A stretch of 64,000 bases of DNA from Timema cristinae. Lineage: Eukaryota; Arthropoda; Insecta; Phasmatodea; Timematidae. The stretch is taken from the NCBI GenBank assembly GCA_039000515.1, contig JBCFYV010000012.1:114649949-114713948 (forward strand), read 5' to 3'. This document shows positions 44,938-57,700 of this stretch, one piece after another. Both the position numbers and the translations under genes were made by a program. Below the pieces are notes generated by a model. It was given only the letters and a program-made list of their open reading frames with translations. It did not search any database and was not told the DNA's origin. The first letter of the stretch is position 1, and each line of letters begins with the position of its first letter.

Positions 44938-45058
44938 AGTGGGAAGAAAATTCTGTGAGCTGAAGAAGGAGGCAGAGGACAGGGCGCGTTGGAGGTCTAA
45001 GTTTCTCTGATAAAAGGAATAGACCTGTCGTAAGACAGAACACCTAATAATAAATAAT
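44938..45058 (+). repeat. LINE 3' tail fragment, copy 2
   Basis: 'gaagaaaattctgtgagctg', 'gaatagacctgtcgtaagac', 'agaacacctaataataa'. The codons read 'CELKKEAEDRARWRS', a retrotransposon C-terminus. Confidence 0.7.
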
Positions 45059-45059
45059 A

Positions 45060-46595
45060 ATCTTAGGAGGAAGTTTCCAGACTCTTGAATAAAGCAAATA
45101 ATTAAAATTGTAAATTAATTTATAAAAAGTATGTACGAAAAAAAACTATTTCGAGATCAAAATAATAATTTTTTGACAATGCAATTGAATTTTTTAAAAT
45201 TTATTCAAGAATTTATGAGTTTTGTTTCAATGGTATATTATCTTTAAATCTCACCAAATGAAAAACTACTTCATTTACACAATAGCCTCCATCTTGACTC
45301 ACTATGCTAAACGTGAGCAATGACCTTAAGCAGCATACACATTGACCACCTTCCATCGACCGAAGCAATTAAAATAAACACCTAAAACTAGATTTTATAC
45401 AACGACCATACCTTTAAAAATATTATAATATATATGCTAAATAATCCAACAACTAACATATTGTTAGAACAATATATATGTCACTAAATAAAATGGTATG
45501 AACAAAATTCACTAGTGATTACAACTGAACAAGGTACATTATTGGCCTACACTATTCATTTTATTTCTGTGATTACAAAACAAAGTTACTCAAGCCCATT
45601 TTATATCCTCTAATGGCATTGATTTTAGATTAAAGAATACCTATACCGAAATTACAAATGAGCTTTAATCGAATTATGTTCCAAATAGTTTATATTAAAA
45701 AAAAGCAGGAATAAGATGCATAAAAGGCGTTAAATAGTAATAACTTGGAAAGACAAGATGACAATTAAAACTTATAATAACAATAACAATGATATGATTA
45801 TAAGAGTGTTTTAAATCATTTTTTTAAGGTACAGTACTTGATGAAATTATTTGACCATTAAAAAAAAACACACACACACAATAAATCTTTAAAGCACCTT
45901 ATCATAACTTTATGATAAGTTAACAAAATGTTATGGTAAACCCACTTATTAAATTAAATTACAATTTATGTTAAAAACTTTAAGTATTTTAGAAGGAAGA
46001 TGATATATAATTTTAAGATAATATTTCTAGTTATTGAATTATTTTTAGTCTTTAATTCCTCAAAGTTGACATTTAAACTTTAAAGTGATATTAAAAACGA
46101 CACCAAATCAATTAATGCCTATAAAACTTTTTAATAACAAGAGCTCAATAAAAACAGAGTACAGAGTTAATATCGAAGTTGACAATAGGTTTTTAATTTT
46201 ACTTAGATTGAATAAAGCTATATTTTTTTTATAGTATATTAGTTTATGTTTAGTGCCAGTATGCTATTAACAACTCGTATTTAACAGAATGAGAGTGCAA
46301 TTCAACAACATTGGGGGGTAGGAGAGAGAGGGAGCAGAAAGAGGGGGGGGGGGGGTTGCACTAGTACGCTTGGCTAGAGATCTAACCTTTGATTTTAGCA
46401 CCAGAGTCAACCAATACATATTTTTATTGGTGAAATTACTTTAATACACACACACCTAATGTGCTGAGTCTGTGTTACCCTCTCCACTCTTCCACCCCCC
46501 TTAACCCCCCCCCCCCCGACTTCAAAAATATATTCTTTCGCCGCCGATGCAAGGGTTTCATGCATCCTAGGCGAGAATTTAAATTTGCTGCAAAA
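45060..46595. other. AT-rich, no recognised gene
   Basis: Contains (CA)n, G and C runs (about 46346-46358 and 46507-46519). No splice-bounded frame was seen. Confidence 0.4.
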
Positions 46596-46597
46596 TA

Positions 46598-46672
46598 ATA
46601 ATAATAATAGTAAATAGGTGTTCTGTCTTACGACAGGTCTATTCCTTTTGTTAGTGAACTTAGACCACCAAT
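46598..46672 (-). repeat. LINE 3' tail fragment, copy 3 (inverted)
   Basis: 'ttctgtcttacgacaggtct' and 'attccttttgttagtgaact' are complementary to the copies at 26.3 and 45.0 kb. Confidence 0.65.
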
Positions 46673-46720
46673 ACCCTATCTTATTAAAGAAAAAAATAAT
46701 AAAAAGATTCTCCCTCTTAC

Positions 46721-46812
46721 CTTAATCAATGTGTGCATTATCCTTACTCGCCTTAATTTCTCGAATGCTTTTAATGAAATATCAAAGCGATTTGCCAATA
46801 AAATACCAATAG
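46721..46812 (-). CDS. Possible upstream exon of the globin gene
   Basis: Two bases plus 30 codons ('LLANRFDISLKAFEKLRRVR') ending in AAG|GTAAGA, phase 0, which fits the phase of the next candidate exon. The acceptor 'ctttggcag' lies at the edge of a SINE (46813 on), so the 5' border is uncertain. No globin motif is evident. Confidence 0.35.
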
Positions 46813-46985
46813 CTGCCAAAGACTGGAAGATTGAGGTTCAACCAGGGTGGTTTTTCCTAAATGACTTTCCCCTCTCCCTCCACGCAAGTATGGGTGTACT
46901 ATCACTAAATTAAACCTTCTTAATCCTTAACACATTAGTGTAATTAGTACAGACGTATAACCCAAACGGGTAGTAAGACGCAACA
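46813..46985 (+). repeat. Third-head SINE, 5' truncated
   Basis: 'gaagattgaggttcaacc', 'cccctctccctccacgcaag', tail 'cccaaacgggtagtaagacg'. Confidence 0.75.
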
Positions 46986-47553
46986 AAAACAAAAAAAAAA
47001 AAAAAATAGCTTGATTTTAGCCAGGGTTTTTAACCAGAGGTCCACAACATTTGTCCTAGACTTCATCAGTCTTCCAAAAAGTCCAAGACACAAAAAAAAA
47101 AAGGGTTTTAATTCTTGCTCTAAAGGGAGAGTTGATTAGAAGAAATGCACCCACATTAGTATAAAGTTATAAAGCTTTAATGTTAGCCACATTAAAAAAA
47201 CATATTTCATAGAAAAGGTGTCAAAAGATTCTTTTGAATAAAATCATGTTAAAAAAGACTTCCAATATATAAAAACCAAAATGGCTATCAATTTTTTTAT
47301 TTAAAAAAATCAACTTTAACTTTAATTCATGGTTTCAATTTATTTTTTACTCTATGGATTTTAAAATGATAATAGTTTTAACAATTGGTATCGCTTTTAT
47401 GATTTATGAAATGTTTTAATGTGTCTGGTATAATTTAAAAGGACTGACTCGATAGATTAAACAATCTTTCATGATACATAGAAAAATAAAAATGTAATTA
47501 AATTCATATAATCAAAAGAAAACTATTATTACTGGGTCACTAGTTGTGTGACT

Positions 47554-47592
47554 ATGATTATTACCATGATTGCTGCTGCAATTTGCAATTTG
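47554..47592 (+). CDS. Candidate signal-peptide exon of the death-fold gene
   Basis: ATG, 13 hydrophobic codons and donor TTG|GTAAGT at 47593. Phase 0 fits the acceptor at 50554. There is no positive N-region, and supporting 5' evidence is lacking. Confidence 0.42.
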
Positions 47593-50500
47593 GTAAGTTA
47601 AAAAAATAAAAAATAAGGAATAGCCTCAAAATAGGGTGGTATTCTCAATTTTCTTTATGTCATGTTATGGAAAATTGACTATTTATCACATCCATACATA
47701 CAAAATAAAATTTCAAATGATAACCAAATAAATATTTTAAAATAATTTTATATAATTTAAAAGATTAAAAAAACAAATCTTAATCACAGAAGAACGTTAA
47801 TGTTTATAAGATAAATTATAAATATTTAAAAGAATGCCATAACCTGGTACCAAAATTATTTTAATACACAATAGTTAACAGTTTTATTATTATAAACTAC
47901 CTCAACCTAACCTCCCAGGTTTCAACAACAAATTCTTCATGAAATATCGGGATCCTGAAATATCTTACACTAAAAACCACTATTTTTTTATTTTTATTTA
48001 ACTATCCACAATTATTTTACAATATTAATTTTGCTATCATTGGAAACTTGCTTTTGTTTTGTGTCTAGATGGTAACAAATATTCTAGTTCTCATAATATT
48101 ACATATAAATAGTTAAAGGAATCCCACCCTTTTTTGTTTACTATTCCCGAATAATCATTTAAAAATGATTTAGGTATTAGAATAGGGAATCTGCAGCCTT
48201 TAGGCCACATCTAGCCTTGAAAAACACATTTTTTATATCAATCTATCTATCTCCATTGTTTGAAAACTATAAGTTTCACCCTCCAACACCATCATCATAT
48301 ATTTCTATTGATTAAAAAAAAATTTAAAGGATAAATGTTTAAAAATAAATGAAATTTAGTATGGCAAAAAATGAAGTGAAGTTGATGACAAGGCAGAGAA
48401 CAAGGACAAGAAAGGTGATAGAACTGGATGGAGTAGATTTGAAAGAAGCAAAGAGTGTGAAATGTCTTGGTGGAGTGATAGAGGCAAAAGGGGGCAGGAG
48501 AGAAGATATAGTGATACGAGGGCAGCAGGGAGAGGTTTTCTACAGGTGTGTAAGAGACCTACTATGGAGAAGAGAAGTGCTGTATAGAGCATACTTCATA
48601 CCCATAGTAACGTATGCAACGGAAACTTGGACTTTGGATAAAAGAGAAACAATGAAAGTGTAGGCCGTGGGAATGAAGTTTTTTAGGAGTATGTTAGCTG
48701 TCACCAGAAGAGATAGGATTAGGATTGAAGATTTAAGTTCTAGAGTTGGGATACAGGGTACAGGGACTATATGAGATAGTAGAGGAAGCTAGGATGAGAT
48801 GATATGGACACATAATGAGGATGGAAGGGGGGAGGATTACAAGAAGATTAATGGGTATGAAGTATGTAAGGAAGAAACCACAAGGAAGATCAAGGAAGAA
48901 CAGATAGCAACAAGTGTGCAAGTGAGAGGAGGAGGGAGAGTGAAGGACAGTGCAAGGGAAGAACAGAGGCATTTTACTAAACAGACCGGTCACAGGTTGG
49001 AAACAATTCATGATGAGGATGATATGTTTAAAAAATAACAACTGCTCTTATCGATTTATTTATCTATGATTGACGCACTATCATATTTAGGAAAAATTTA
49101 CTGTACATGAGGTGCCTTACAAGGAATTCGTAACATGACATGCGGCCTTCCACCGACAAAATGTTTCCCACCCCTGTACTAGAAAATTAAAGCCAAATAG
49201 ATAGGGTTTTTTTGGCAACGCATCTTACAACCCATTTGGGTTGTATACTTATGTACTACTTACGCTAATGAAATTAGGAAGGTTATATCTATAGGGAGTG
49301 TACACACATTCACATGAATAGAGAGTGGAAAAGCACCCTCAGTACATCGATCTCCCTGTCATCTTCAGTCTAATCTACTGCAAGAATAGAGCGTTAAACC
49401 GTGCAACCACCAAAGTGGGTTGTCCCCAAATGAAAATATTTTGAAACCCAACAAAAGAAATTATAGTGGGCCAATGGAAAAATACAAAGTTTAAACCCCA
49501 AAGCTAACGGCTTTTTGTCTACAATCAGTCCCACTCGCGATTTTGTCCATCTTTACATGCGAAGCAAACACACACATGTTGGATTTGCTTGTCGAAAATA
49601 GTTGGTCACTGTCCATCTCGTATGTTCATAGAGTCATGTTGGTTTGCATTCAAACAATCATTGACAAATCAGGGCGGACTGCCGTGGGAGGAAGCTGGTA
49701 GAATCATACTTTCAAGTGTCAACTTTCATAAATATTAATATTCATTAGAACTTTTTTTTTTTTTTTTTTTTTTTTGCATGGTAGGAGGAAAATTAGCAAA
49801 TCAATTTTTAAAAACAAAAAGGGGGCTTGTTAGTCTTCACCCCCCTGAGCTAAAATGAAGTCCAGGGTTGACTCTTGTGATTTTAAAAAAAATCAGATGC
49901 TTTTATAAGCTTTTTGGAGTTTGGTACAAGGCCACCTTTAAGCTTCATATTAAAAGTTTGGGAAATTTTGGGGGGTGGGGTTAGAACCCATAGACCCCCC
50001 CCCCCCTTTCCCATCAATCATCCATTTCCCATAATAATCCCTGTCCTTACATACTTCATGTACTCACTTACGTGATAGTTTTGATGACTCTGTTTTGCCA
50101 ACTAGAGAAGCGCCACACCACCCCACCCCACGACGTTGTATGTGCGTTGATTGCCCGCTCTTTGTATTGAATAGACAACTCGCTGCCTGCGTGCACGTAC
50201 CCTTACAAGTGCGCGTCTAACAAGCAGGTACAACTTACAGCACTTTGCCATGATTGGTGAAATTTATAGCTTGCTGTGAAAAGAACCTTTTAGCTGATGG
50301 TTCAAAAAGTTAAATAATAAAGCTAATCCGACAACTTAATAAACATAATATACATTTATTTGTAAAATGAAAAATAAAAAAAAGTGTTTTCAACCCATTT
50401 CTTCTTGGGGTCTTTGAATTAGTGCACCATACACCATCCTCAAATATCTCTCTAAGCTCAGTAGCGCGTGGTGCGCTAACCAAAGCGCCCAAGATACAAA

Positions 50501-51761
50501 AACCTAGATGACATATATTTTTTTCTTTCAAATACAATCCATTCCAACCACCAGATGTTTGCGTTGGGTCCAACTGAGACGACTATGGACTTAAACCTCT
50601 CGCAGTTGGAATACATTGCAAACCACTTGCGGCCAGAGGAATGCCGACGACTAATGGCAGCTCTGCAGGACCCCGGACTAGACCTGGTGCTCAACTTGGA
50701 TACAACAGGCAAGTCTTCATCTCGCGGGCGTTTTGAGGTTGTGTAAGCCACATCGATGGGCACAATGACTTTATGTGTCTCGTTTGGATTGACAGGGTTA
50801 GGGAGGTAAAAAAACTCAATTCCAGACAAGTCTACCGAGATATTTTCCCTTCTTGATGATTTCTCTCTCTCTTCAAACAAATGCAGGTATAATTCCTTTT
50901 AATTATAGCTCTACATCCCTAGGCTATATGTTTAGCATCACATCTTACTACATGCTTGGGTTACAAGCAAATATACCTAATTATACTTTTATGTTAAGGA
51001 CGAGGAAGGTCAAATTTAGAGGAAGTGTACCCAGATTTGCATAGAGGCCGAGTGGAAAGCCTTTTAAGAAAATCCACCCTCAGTACACCCAACGAGGATT
51101 CAAATCTCGATAGCCTCATCATTAACAGTTGTCTATTGAGAGAATGACACTTTAGACCATGTGGGCACCAAATAAGGTTAAAACATTTACTACTATTATT
51201 CGTTCTATTAGTATACATATTAAGTGTATATTGACACAGCCGATGACCAGGAAGCCCATTGCCCTTAAACTCATCCCAAGCGCCTCCCCGCCTACTCTAT
51301 AAGAATCATTGTTCAGAATAGCAGTTCAGACTCACTCAAGAGTATCATAAAATTAAAAACGGTTTCATACTCTGCAACTAGATTATTTCACAAAAATTAA
51401 TCAATGTACCCATTTTTCGAAGTCCAATAGCAAGTCTCTTTAATACCACATTCAGTTACAGGTAGTTAAATTCTTAAAGCAGTGGATGGATTTGAAAGTA
51501 ATAACAGTTTCCCAATGTATCAGACAGCCACTTAGCAGGAATCAATCGCTCTTTATCTCCGCTAGCCCCCTAAAGAAGAGATTCTCAAAGTGGAGTCACT
51601 GAGGCTCGTCCAGGGGGTCTGCGAGATTTTTCAGGGAATCCATGACATATATTTATATCTTATAAAATGTTATATAAAAGGGTAAAGCACTGGTATGTAC
51701 TAAACACAATGGATATGCCTTATCATATAAAGCCCGGTGAGAAAGTGATGCCTAAAAGTGT

Positions 51762-51792
<31 letters not shown>

Positions 51793-54700
51793 GGGTTGGC
51801 CACATCTTTGAGAGGAGAATTTGGAAATTCACTTTTATATTAGTTTTCTCATCACCCAGCATAAAGAACTTTCAGAAAAAGCACTGAAATATTTTATGCC
51901 TTTTCCAACAACTTATTTGTGTGAGCGAGTCTTTTCTGCTCTTTGTGGCATGAAAAAATGTGATATGAAATGGTCTTAGTGTTGAATGAAACTGAAGATG
52001 CCCATTAAAATTTATACAGATTTCAATGATATTTTAAATTTACACAAGTAGTTACATTCCTCACATTAATTGTCAATGATTATAAATGTACAAATTTAAC
52101 ATATGTCATATTTTCTTTTCATTTTTATTGTAAATCTTTTTATATTTATTTAAAAAAACATATGTCCAAAATGTACAAATATAATACCTACATTTATTTA
52201 ATTTATATTGTAGTTATATATGTACACTAAAATATATGACTAATTTATACTTATTATATACTATAATTTTTTAAAATCAGTTATCCTACAGCAAGGGGTC
52301 CACGAATCAGCTGTTTTCTGATCAGAGGGTCTTCGGGGTTAAGACGTTTTGAGAACCACTGCTCTAAATAATTCTACTTCGTAAAATCCTCATATTAAAT
52401 AAGTCAACAGGATGATTAGGTTAAATAATGCTGGTACTGGCTACCGGTGACTTCTAAGTTTTGTTTAGGTGAACAGGATGAGAGTGGTATTTTAAGGAAC
52501 TACATGCATCTGAAGTAAAAAAGTATAAAACAAAAATAATACCAGGGTACACACTAATTGTGCAACCAACCATGCCAGACATAACTTTCTTAACCAACTG
52601 ATTATAACAGCACACGACTTTCAAACTATCTTATCCCTAGAAGAGACATGACACCCAGTCCTCCAGTCTTTAATCCACCAGTGTGAAAGGGGGATCTTCT
52701 ATTTCACAAAAGATACCGGGAATTGAACCTATGCCACTCGAACTTAGAGGGTCGGACCATAATAATAATGACCCAGCCAACATAAAATAAGGTCAAACAC
52801 TATAGCTCAATCAATATATTTTTTTTTATTACCAATCTAATTCAGCCTGGCATCTTACAATTTTAATCCAGGCCTTATTACACATTATAACAGAAATTTC
52901 CTACTATTACACATCTAATTTATAAGCTCAATAAATAGCGTGTCTGCCTACTGAGCTAAGGTCCCTGGTTTGATTCCCGGCATGGACAGAGCGCAAAATC
53001 CCGGAAGACGTCACCTGCCTCAGCCTGTTGATCCACTGGAACTCGGCCACAGGGGAAGGGAGGGGCGACACTCATCAGCTCCTCACACGGCGACTCAAGC
53101 AGCTGAAGATGGACGACCTGTCGGCCTGGTTGTCCCGGTCTGTGTTCCGACAGCTCTCCGCAGACGTTGACAGGGGCTTCCTGCAGGATCCACTAAAGGA
53201 GTTGGCCAGGACCAACGAGTCTTTCGAACAGTGAGTCGAGTTTTAAAAACAATACTAGTTTAATACAAACTGTAAACTTGTTTCTAGAACCACCTTTTAC
53301 TACCTGATCGAGGTTTCAGCGTATGCACTTTACACTATTGTGTTAGGGATGAGAAAGGATTAATTTAAAGGAAATGTACACACATTAGTGTGGAGATACT
53401 GTAAAACCATCCTCAGTACATCCACCTGGGATATGAGCCCTGATCTCCCCGTTACTGGCAGTCGTCTATTGCGACAGTGACACCTTATGACCATGCAACC
53501 ACTGAAACCGGTTGTATTATCTATTTGGTATAGAAAGAAATTTACCAACTTCTAAATAATTTGTAATAAATACAATGATAGAATAGTAGGAGAATAATAA
53601 AGCACAGATAAAAGTAAAAACACTAACTTATTTTACACACACTTCAATATTTCGATGCTATTATAGTATTGAAATAATAAGTGTGTACATAAATGTGTGT
53701 TAGTGTTTTTACTTTTATTTGTGCTTTATTATTCTCCTACTAAGCTATAATTTTATTTATGGAATTTTTTGTTGTTGCTAAATGCACTTTATTTCATATT
53801 ACCTATAAATAAGTAATAAACAAAATGTTTCTCTTTTGTTGCATTTGGATATGAAATTACAATTTTTTTATGAACAAAGTATTCAACTTTCCTGGTTTCC
53901 GTTGTTAAATTCCGACATATTTAATTTTTTCCCCTAGATAAGAACATTCCGACTTTTTCTGATTGGTAGCCACCGTGAAGTTCATGCATTTGTGTGGCAG
54001 GGGAGTAGAAACCTTACACACCTTAAAATTGAATTTTACAGAAATATTATCCTTATCAAGTGTGTCGTTTAATTACGTAAACTTAAACGCGTACTGATAT
54101 AGGTAGCTAAGTAATAGTGCTACTCCCTTCCTTCACCTCCGACAAGACGTGAATTATCACAACTTGTGAATGTGGGGAATGTCAGGCTTCCACCGTGGTT
54201 CGGATCCCACGTTAAACTCTAGGTCCTTCATTTCATTTCACAATCACCCTACTATTACACATTAGCGTAAGTGCGTGTAACCCGAACAGGTAGTAAGATG
54301 CGGTGCTAATTTATAATAGTGCTACTAGAGTTAATTGCATCACAACATTGACTTTCAAATTAGTTTTTTTTATGAACTCACCTGCAATGACAAATACATT
54401 ATCTTGGGTAGAGTAGTTGGTAGAACGATCTGCATAGGTCGGACAACCAGGGTTCAAATCCCTTTTTTTGGGGATCATTTTTCTGTTTTTCTAGAACTAT
54501 TTCATCAACTCATACACCAAACCATGTATTCTGTATATGTCTTGGTTGACAGATGTTAATTTTGGCAGGATTAAGATAAATATAGAAATATTTAGGCTAT
54601 ATGAGCAGCCCATTTATTAAATTTTATTTGATAAACAATGTTTGTCTGGAGAACCTAATTGTGTAGCCCAAATACTCATACAAACAATAACAATACAAGA

Positions 54701-57700
54701 TTATCTGAGTAAAAAGGTAAAAGGTAGCGCAGAGTTCCTGAACAATCGTTACTCATCATGATTTCAACAATTTTGTATGCTTTTGTATGCTAAATTATAA
54801 TATACACCAAAACAATGATATCCTAAAAAAAAAGCCATTATAAGCATTAATACAGTAAGGTCCTTGTATCCGCTGATTCAGCACCTGCGGTTTACTGTTG
54901 ACCAATTTATTTATTTTTAATTAAAGAAAAAAAGAATGTTTATAAGTTTCAAACCACGCGCCAAGCGAGAATTGTCTGTACTATCACAAGCACAAAAGCG
55001 CCTAGTATGTACATTACCTGACTTTCCGTCCTTTGTTTCCATACCCACGTTTCCCTGCAGAACTTGATGACAGTTTGCTCCTAGCTTTCGCGCTGTTCGA
55101 ATTAGTTGCCCTGTTAGCCCAGTGTTTGTGTTCAGAAAACCATAGTAATGGCCACAAAGCCCAAGAGTAGGATACTGATAGTGCTTCTAAGCCTAAGAAA
55201 AGCCGTGATGTCCTTTCCATTTGTGAGGAAGGGAAAATTATGGACACGATTAAAATAGAAAAAAGAAAAAAAATCACATGCCGAGATTGCCAGGTTGTAA
55301 GGGAAGAATGGCTCTTCTATGCGTGAAGTAATGAAGACAAGTTTGTACTAGTTTTTCAGTTGCACCACAAACTGCAAAAGTTACTGATATAGTGGGTAGT
55401 AAAGAGTTAATAAAAGTTGAAAAGGGTTTACATTTTTAAGGGAAGATATGAATAGAAATAGGGTCCCTTTTAATGGAAACATGTTAAGGCAAAAAACCTC
55501 AAGCCTATACCAGGATATGAAAAAAAAAAGAAAAAAAAGTATGGAACATAAGAAGAAACCAAGCCTTTCTCAGGAAGCAAAGGATGGTTACATAGGTTCA
55601 GGAACAGGTTTAATAATTTAAAAAACCTTAAAAGTTATAGGAAAAGCTGCATCGACCAATGAGGAAGCAGCTGCCATGTTTCCAGCCAAGTAAAAAAAAA
55701 AATATCAAATAGGGAAAATGTGATTTTAGGTAAGTTTTCAGCCGTGACGAAACAAGCCTGTTTAGGGAAAAAAATGCCCAACAGGATCTATATTCATACA
55801 AGTCCAAGAGGAGCCAGGATTTAAAGTATGCAAAGATAGATTGATACTTGTAATAAAAGGCAACACAGCTGACCATATGATCTAGCCTGGTGTTGTTTAT
55901 CATGCAAATAATCCTCACGTGCCCTCAAGAACAACTCTTTGCCTGTGTTCAGCATATAACCGCAAGGCACAGCTCAAGGCAGTGTTGTTCACTCATGGTT
56001 CCACCAATGTTTCATCCCTAAAGTCAAGGAATAGTTGGAGAAGGGAGGGTTGCCATTAAAAAGTTTTACTTGTAATAATTGGCTATCCTTAATTCATGAG
56101 CGTCTCGTAGATGAAAATGTTCAGGTCGTATTTTTGCCACCAAAGGTGACCTCACTGCTTCAGCCACTAGACATGAGGTGTGTCAAGCCTCATGCACTCG
56201 CAAGGTCTTGGAGATGATTCAAGCAGCCATTGATGCAGACCCTAACCTTCAAGTCACAAAATGTTGGAAGTCCTTCACCATTGCCAATGCAATAACTTAC
56301 ACCAAAGCATTAGTGGATGAATTAAAAAAAAAAAAAACGGTCAGTACGTGCTGGAAGAATTTGTGGAGTGAAGCCGTTCATGATTTTAAATGTCTCCCAG
56401 AGATTGCCAAAGAAATAAAGATAATCCGAACAGCAAGATCAGTTGGTGACGAGATTCATGATAGAAGAAGAAGTGGAATACAAATCATCTACAGAGGAAG
56501 AAAATGAAGAATTTATTGCAATCGAGCCAGCAATGCGGACACTGGGAAAATTTGGCGAAGTGTTTGGGATGGCACAAAATCTAAAGAAAAAAATAATGGA
56601 TTATAATCCTACGATGGAACATAGCATTAAAGCAACACATATAACAGAAGCCTTGAAACCTCTTCAATGTTTAATGAATTAAAAAGACAAACGCAACAAC
56701 TCCTTAACACAATGTTCTTCTACAAGACCCGAGAAAAAAAAAAGGGCCCACAATCAAAGACCCTGTGCCATCAACCTCTGTGTGCGACGTCATTAGGCCA
56801 TCATCGTTTTCATCTGCTCAGCCTTCTCCACCTTCCGAAGAAGATCCTGATCACCCCTCTCCCATTTCGTTAGAAAGGCAATAGCCAAGCACAGTGTCAC
56901 AATGCCTACACCAAACACCCCTTCATCGTGCTATCATATCATCAACATGTGATCATCGCAATAAGACTGAAGGATGGTAAGTACAGTAGCCCCATGGCTT
57001 CTTTGGTGCTGACTGACAGCGTTGAAAAGTTTCCAGACCAAATTATGTATCCCTACGCCGAACCATATGATCTGCAAAAACATGTGTTTAGCAGCTGCCA
57101 CTTTTGACAGTCAAATTTAGGTATATACCTAAATGTTGACTGTCAGAAGTCAGCTGTGAGCTGTCAGTCAGCACCGAAGAAGCCATGGGGCTACTGTACA
57201 CAGTAGTGTACAGTACACTTTATTATTACTTTATTTAATGTTGGTAATGTCTTACTGTGAATACTTATCAATTAAACTTTACTGTATTTATGTATGTTAC
57301 ATGAATATCACGTTATATAATAGTTTGGTCTTATTCTTGGGTTCACGTAACCGTGGTATATCCAGGAATGTATTGCCTGCGGATTTGGGGGTCCTACTGT
57401 AATTCCAACTCGGCCCATTCAGAAGTGCTCGTATAATCCTCCGCAAGAACACACCACCACAGTTTCCCAAATCTTTGAATATAATATTTATTTTCCAAAC
57501 GGTGTTCAGGGTGCTACTGTCCATGACCAGAGAACCGATGGTGACGCCAGAGGAACCGGACCAATGGTTGCCTATCGACACGCTCATGTGTGTCAGCATC
57601 ATAGTCCTGCTCTTTATAATGGCTGCGCTTGTCGGGAAGGTCACCTTTGACCACTTCTGTCGAAGGAGGGTGAAGTTAGGACACAAACAAATTCTTCGAA

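Larger units (their letters stand above)
54853..57399 (+). mobile_element. Tigger/pogo transposon with a nested MITE
   Basis: Left end 'cagtaaggtccttgtatccg' and right end '...gggggtcctactg' are inverted repeats flanked by TA (54851-54852, 57400-57401). About 2.5 kb, with a decayed transposase and a 213-bp MITE at 56984-57196. It lies in the third intron of the surrounding gene model, ending 110 bases before the transmembrane exon. Confidence 0.85.

Noticed and set aside
48356..48592. 78-codon minus-strand frame
   Set aside because: Antisense of the reverse transcriptase fragment.
50476..50880. 134-codon minus-strand frame
   Set aside because: Antisense to exon 2 of the plus-strand gene, which has the better splice and domain support.
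54404..54478. Functional tRNA gene
   Set aside because: A and B boxes are present but the acceptor stem does not pair. The same holds for the heads of the SINE copies, all of which continue into SINE bodies or decay.
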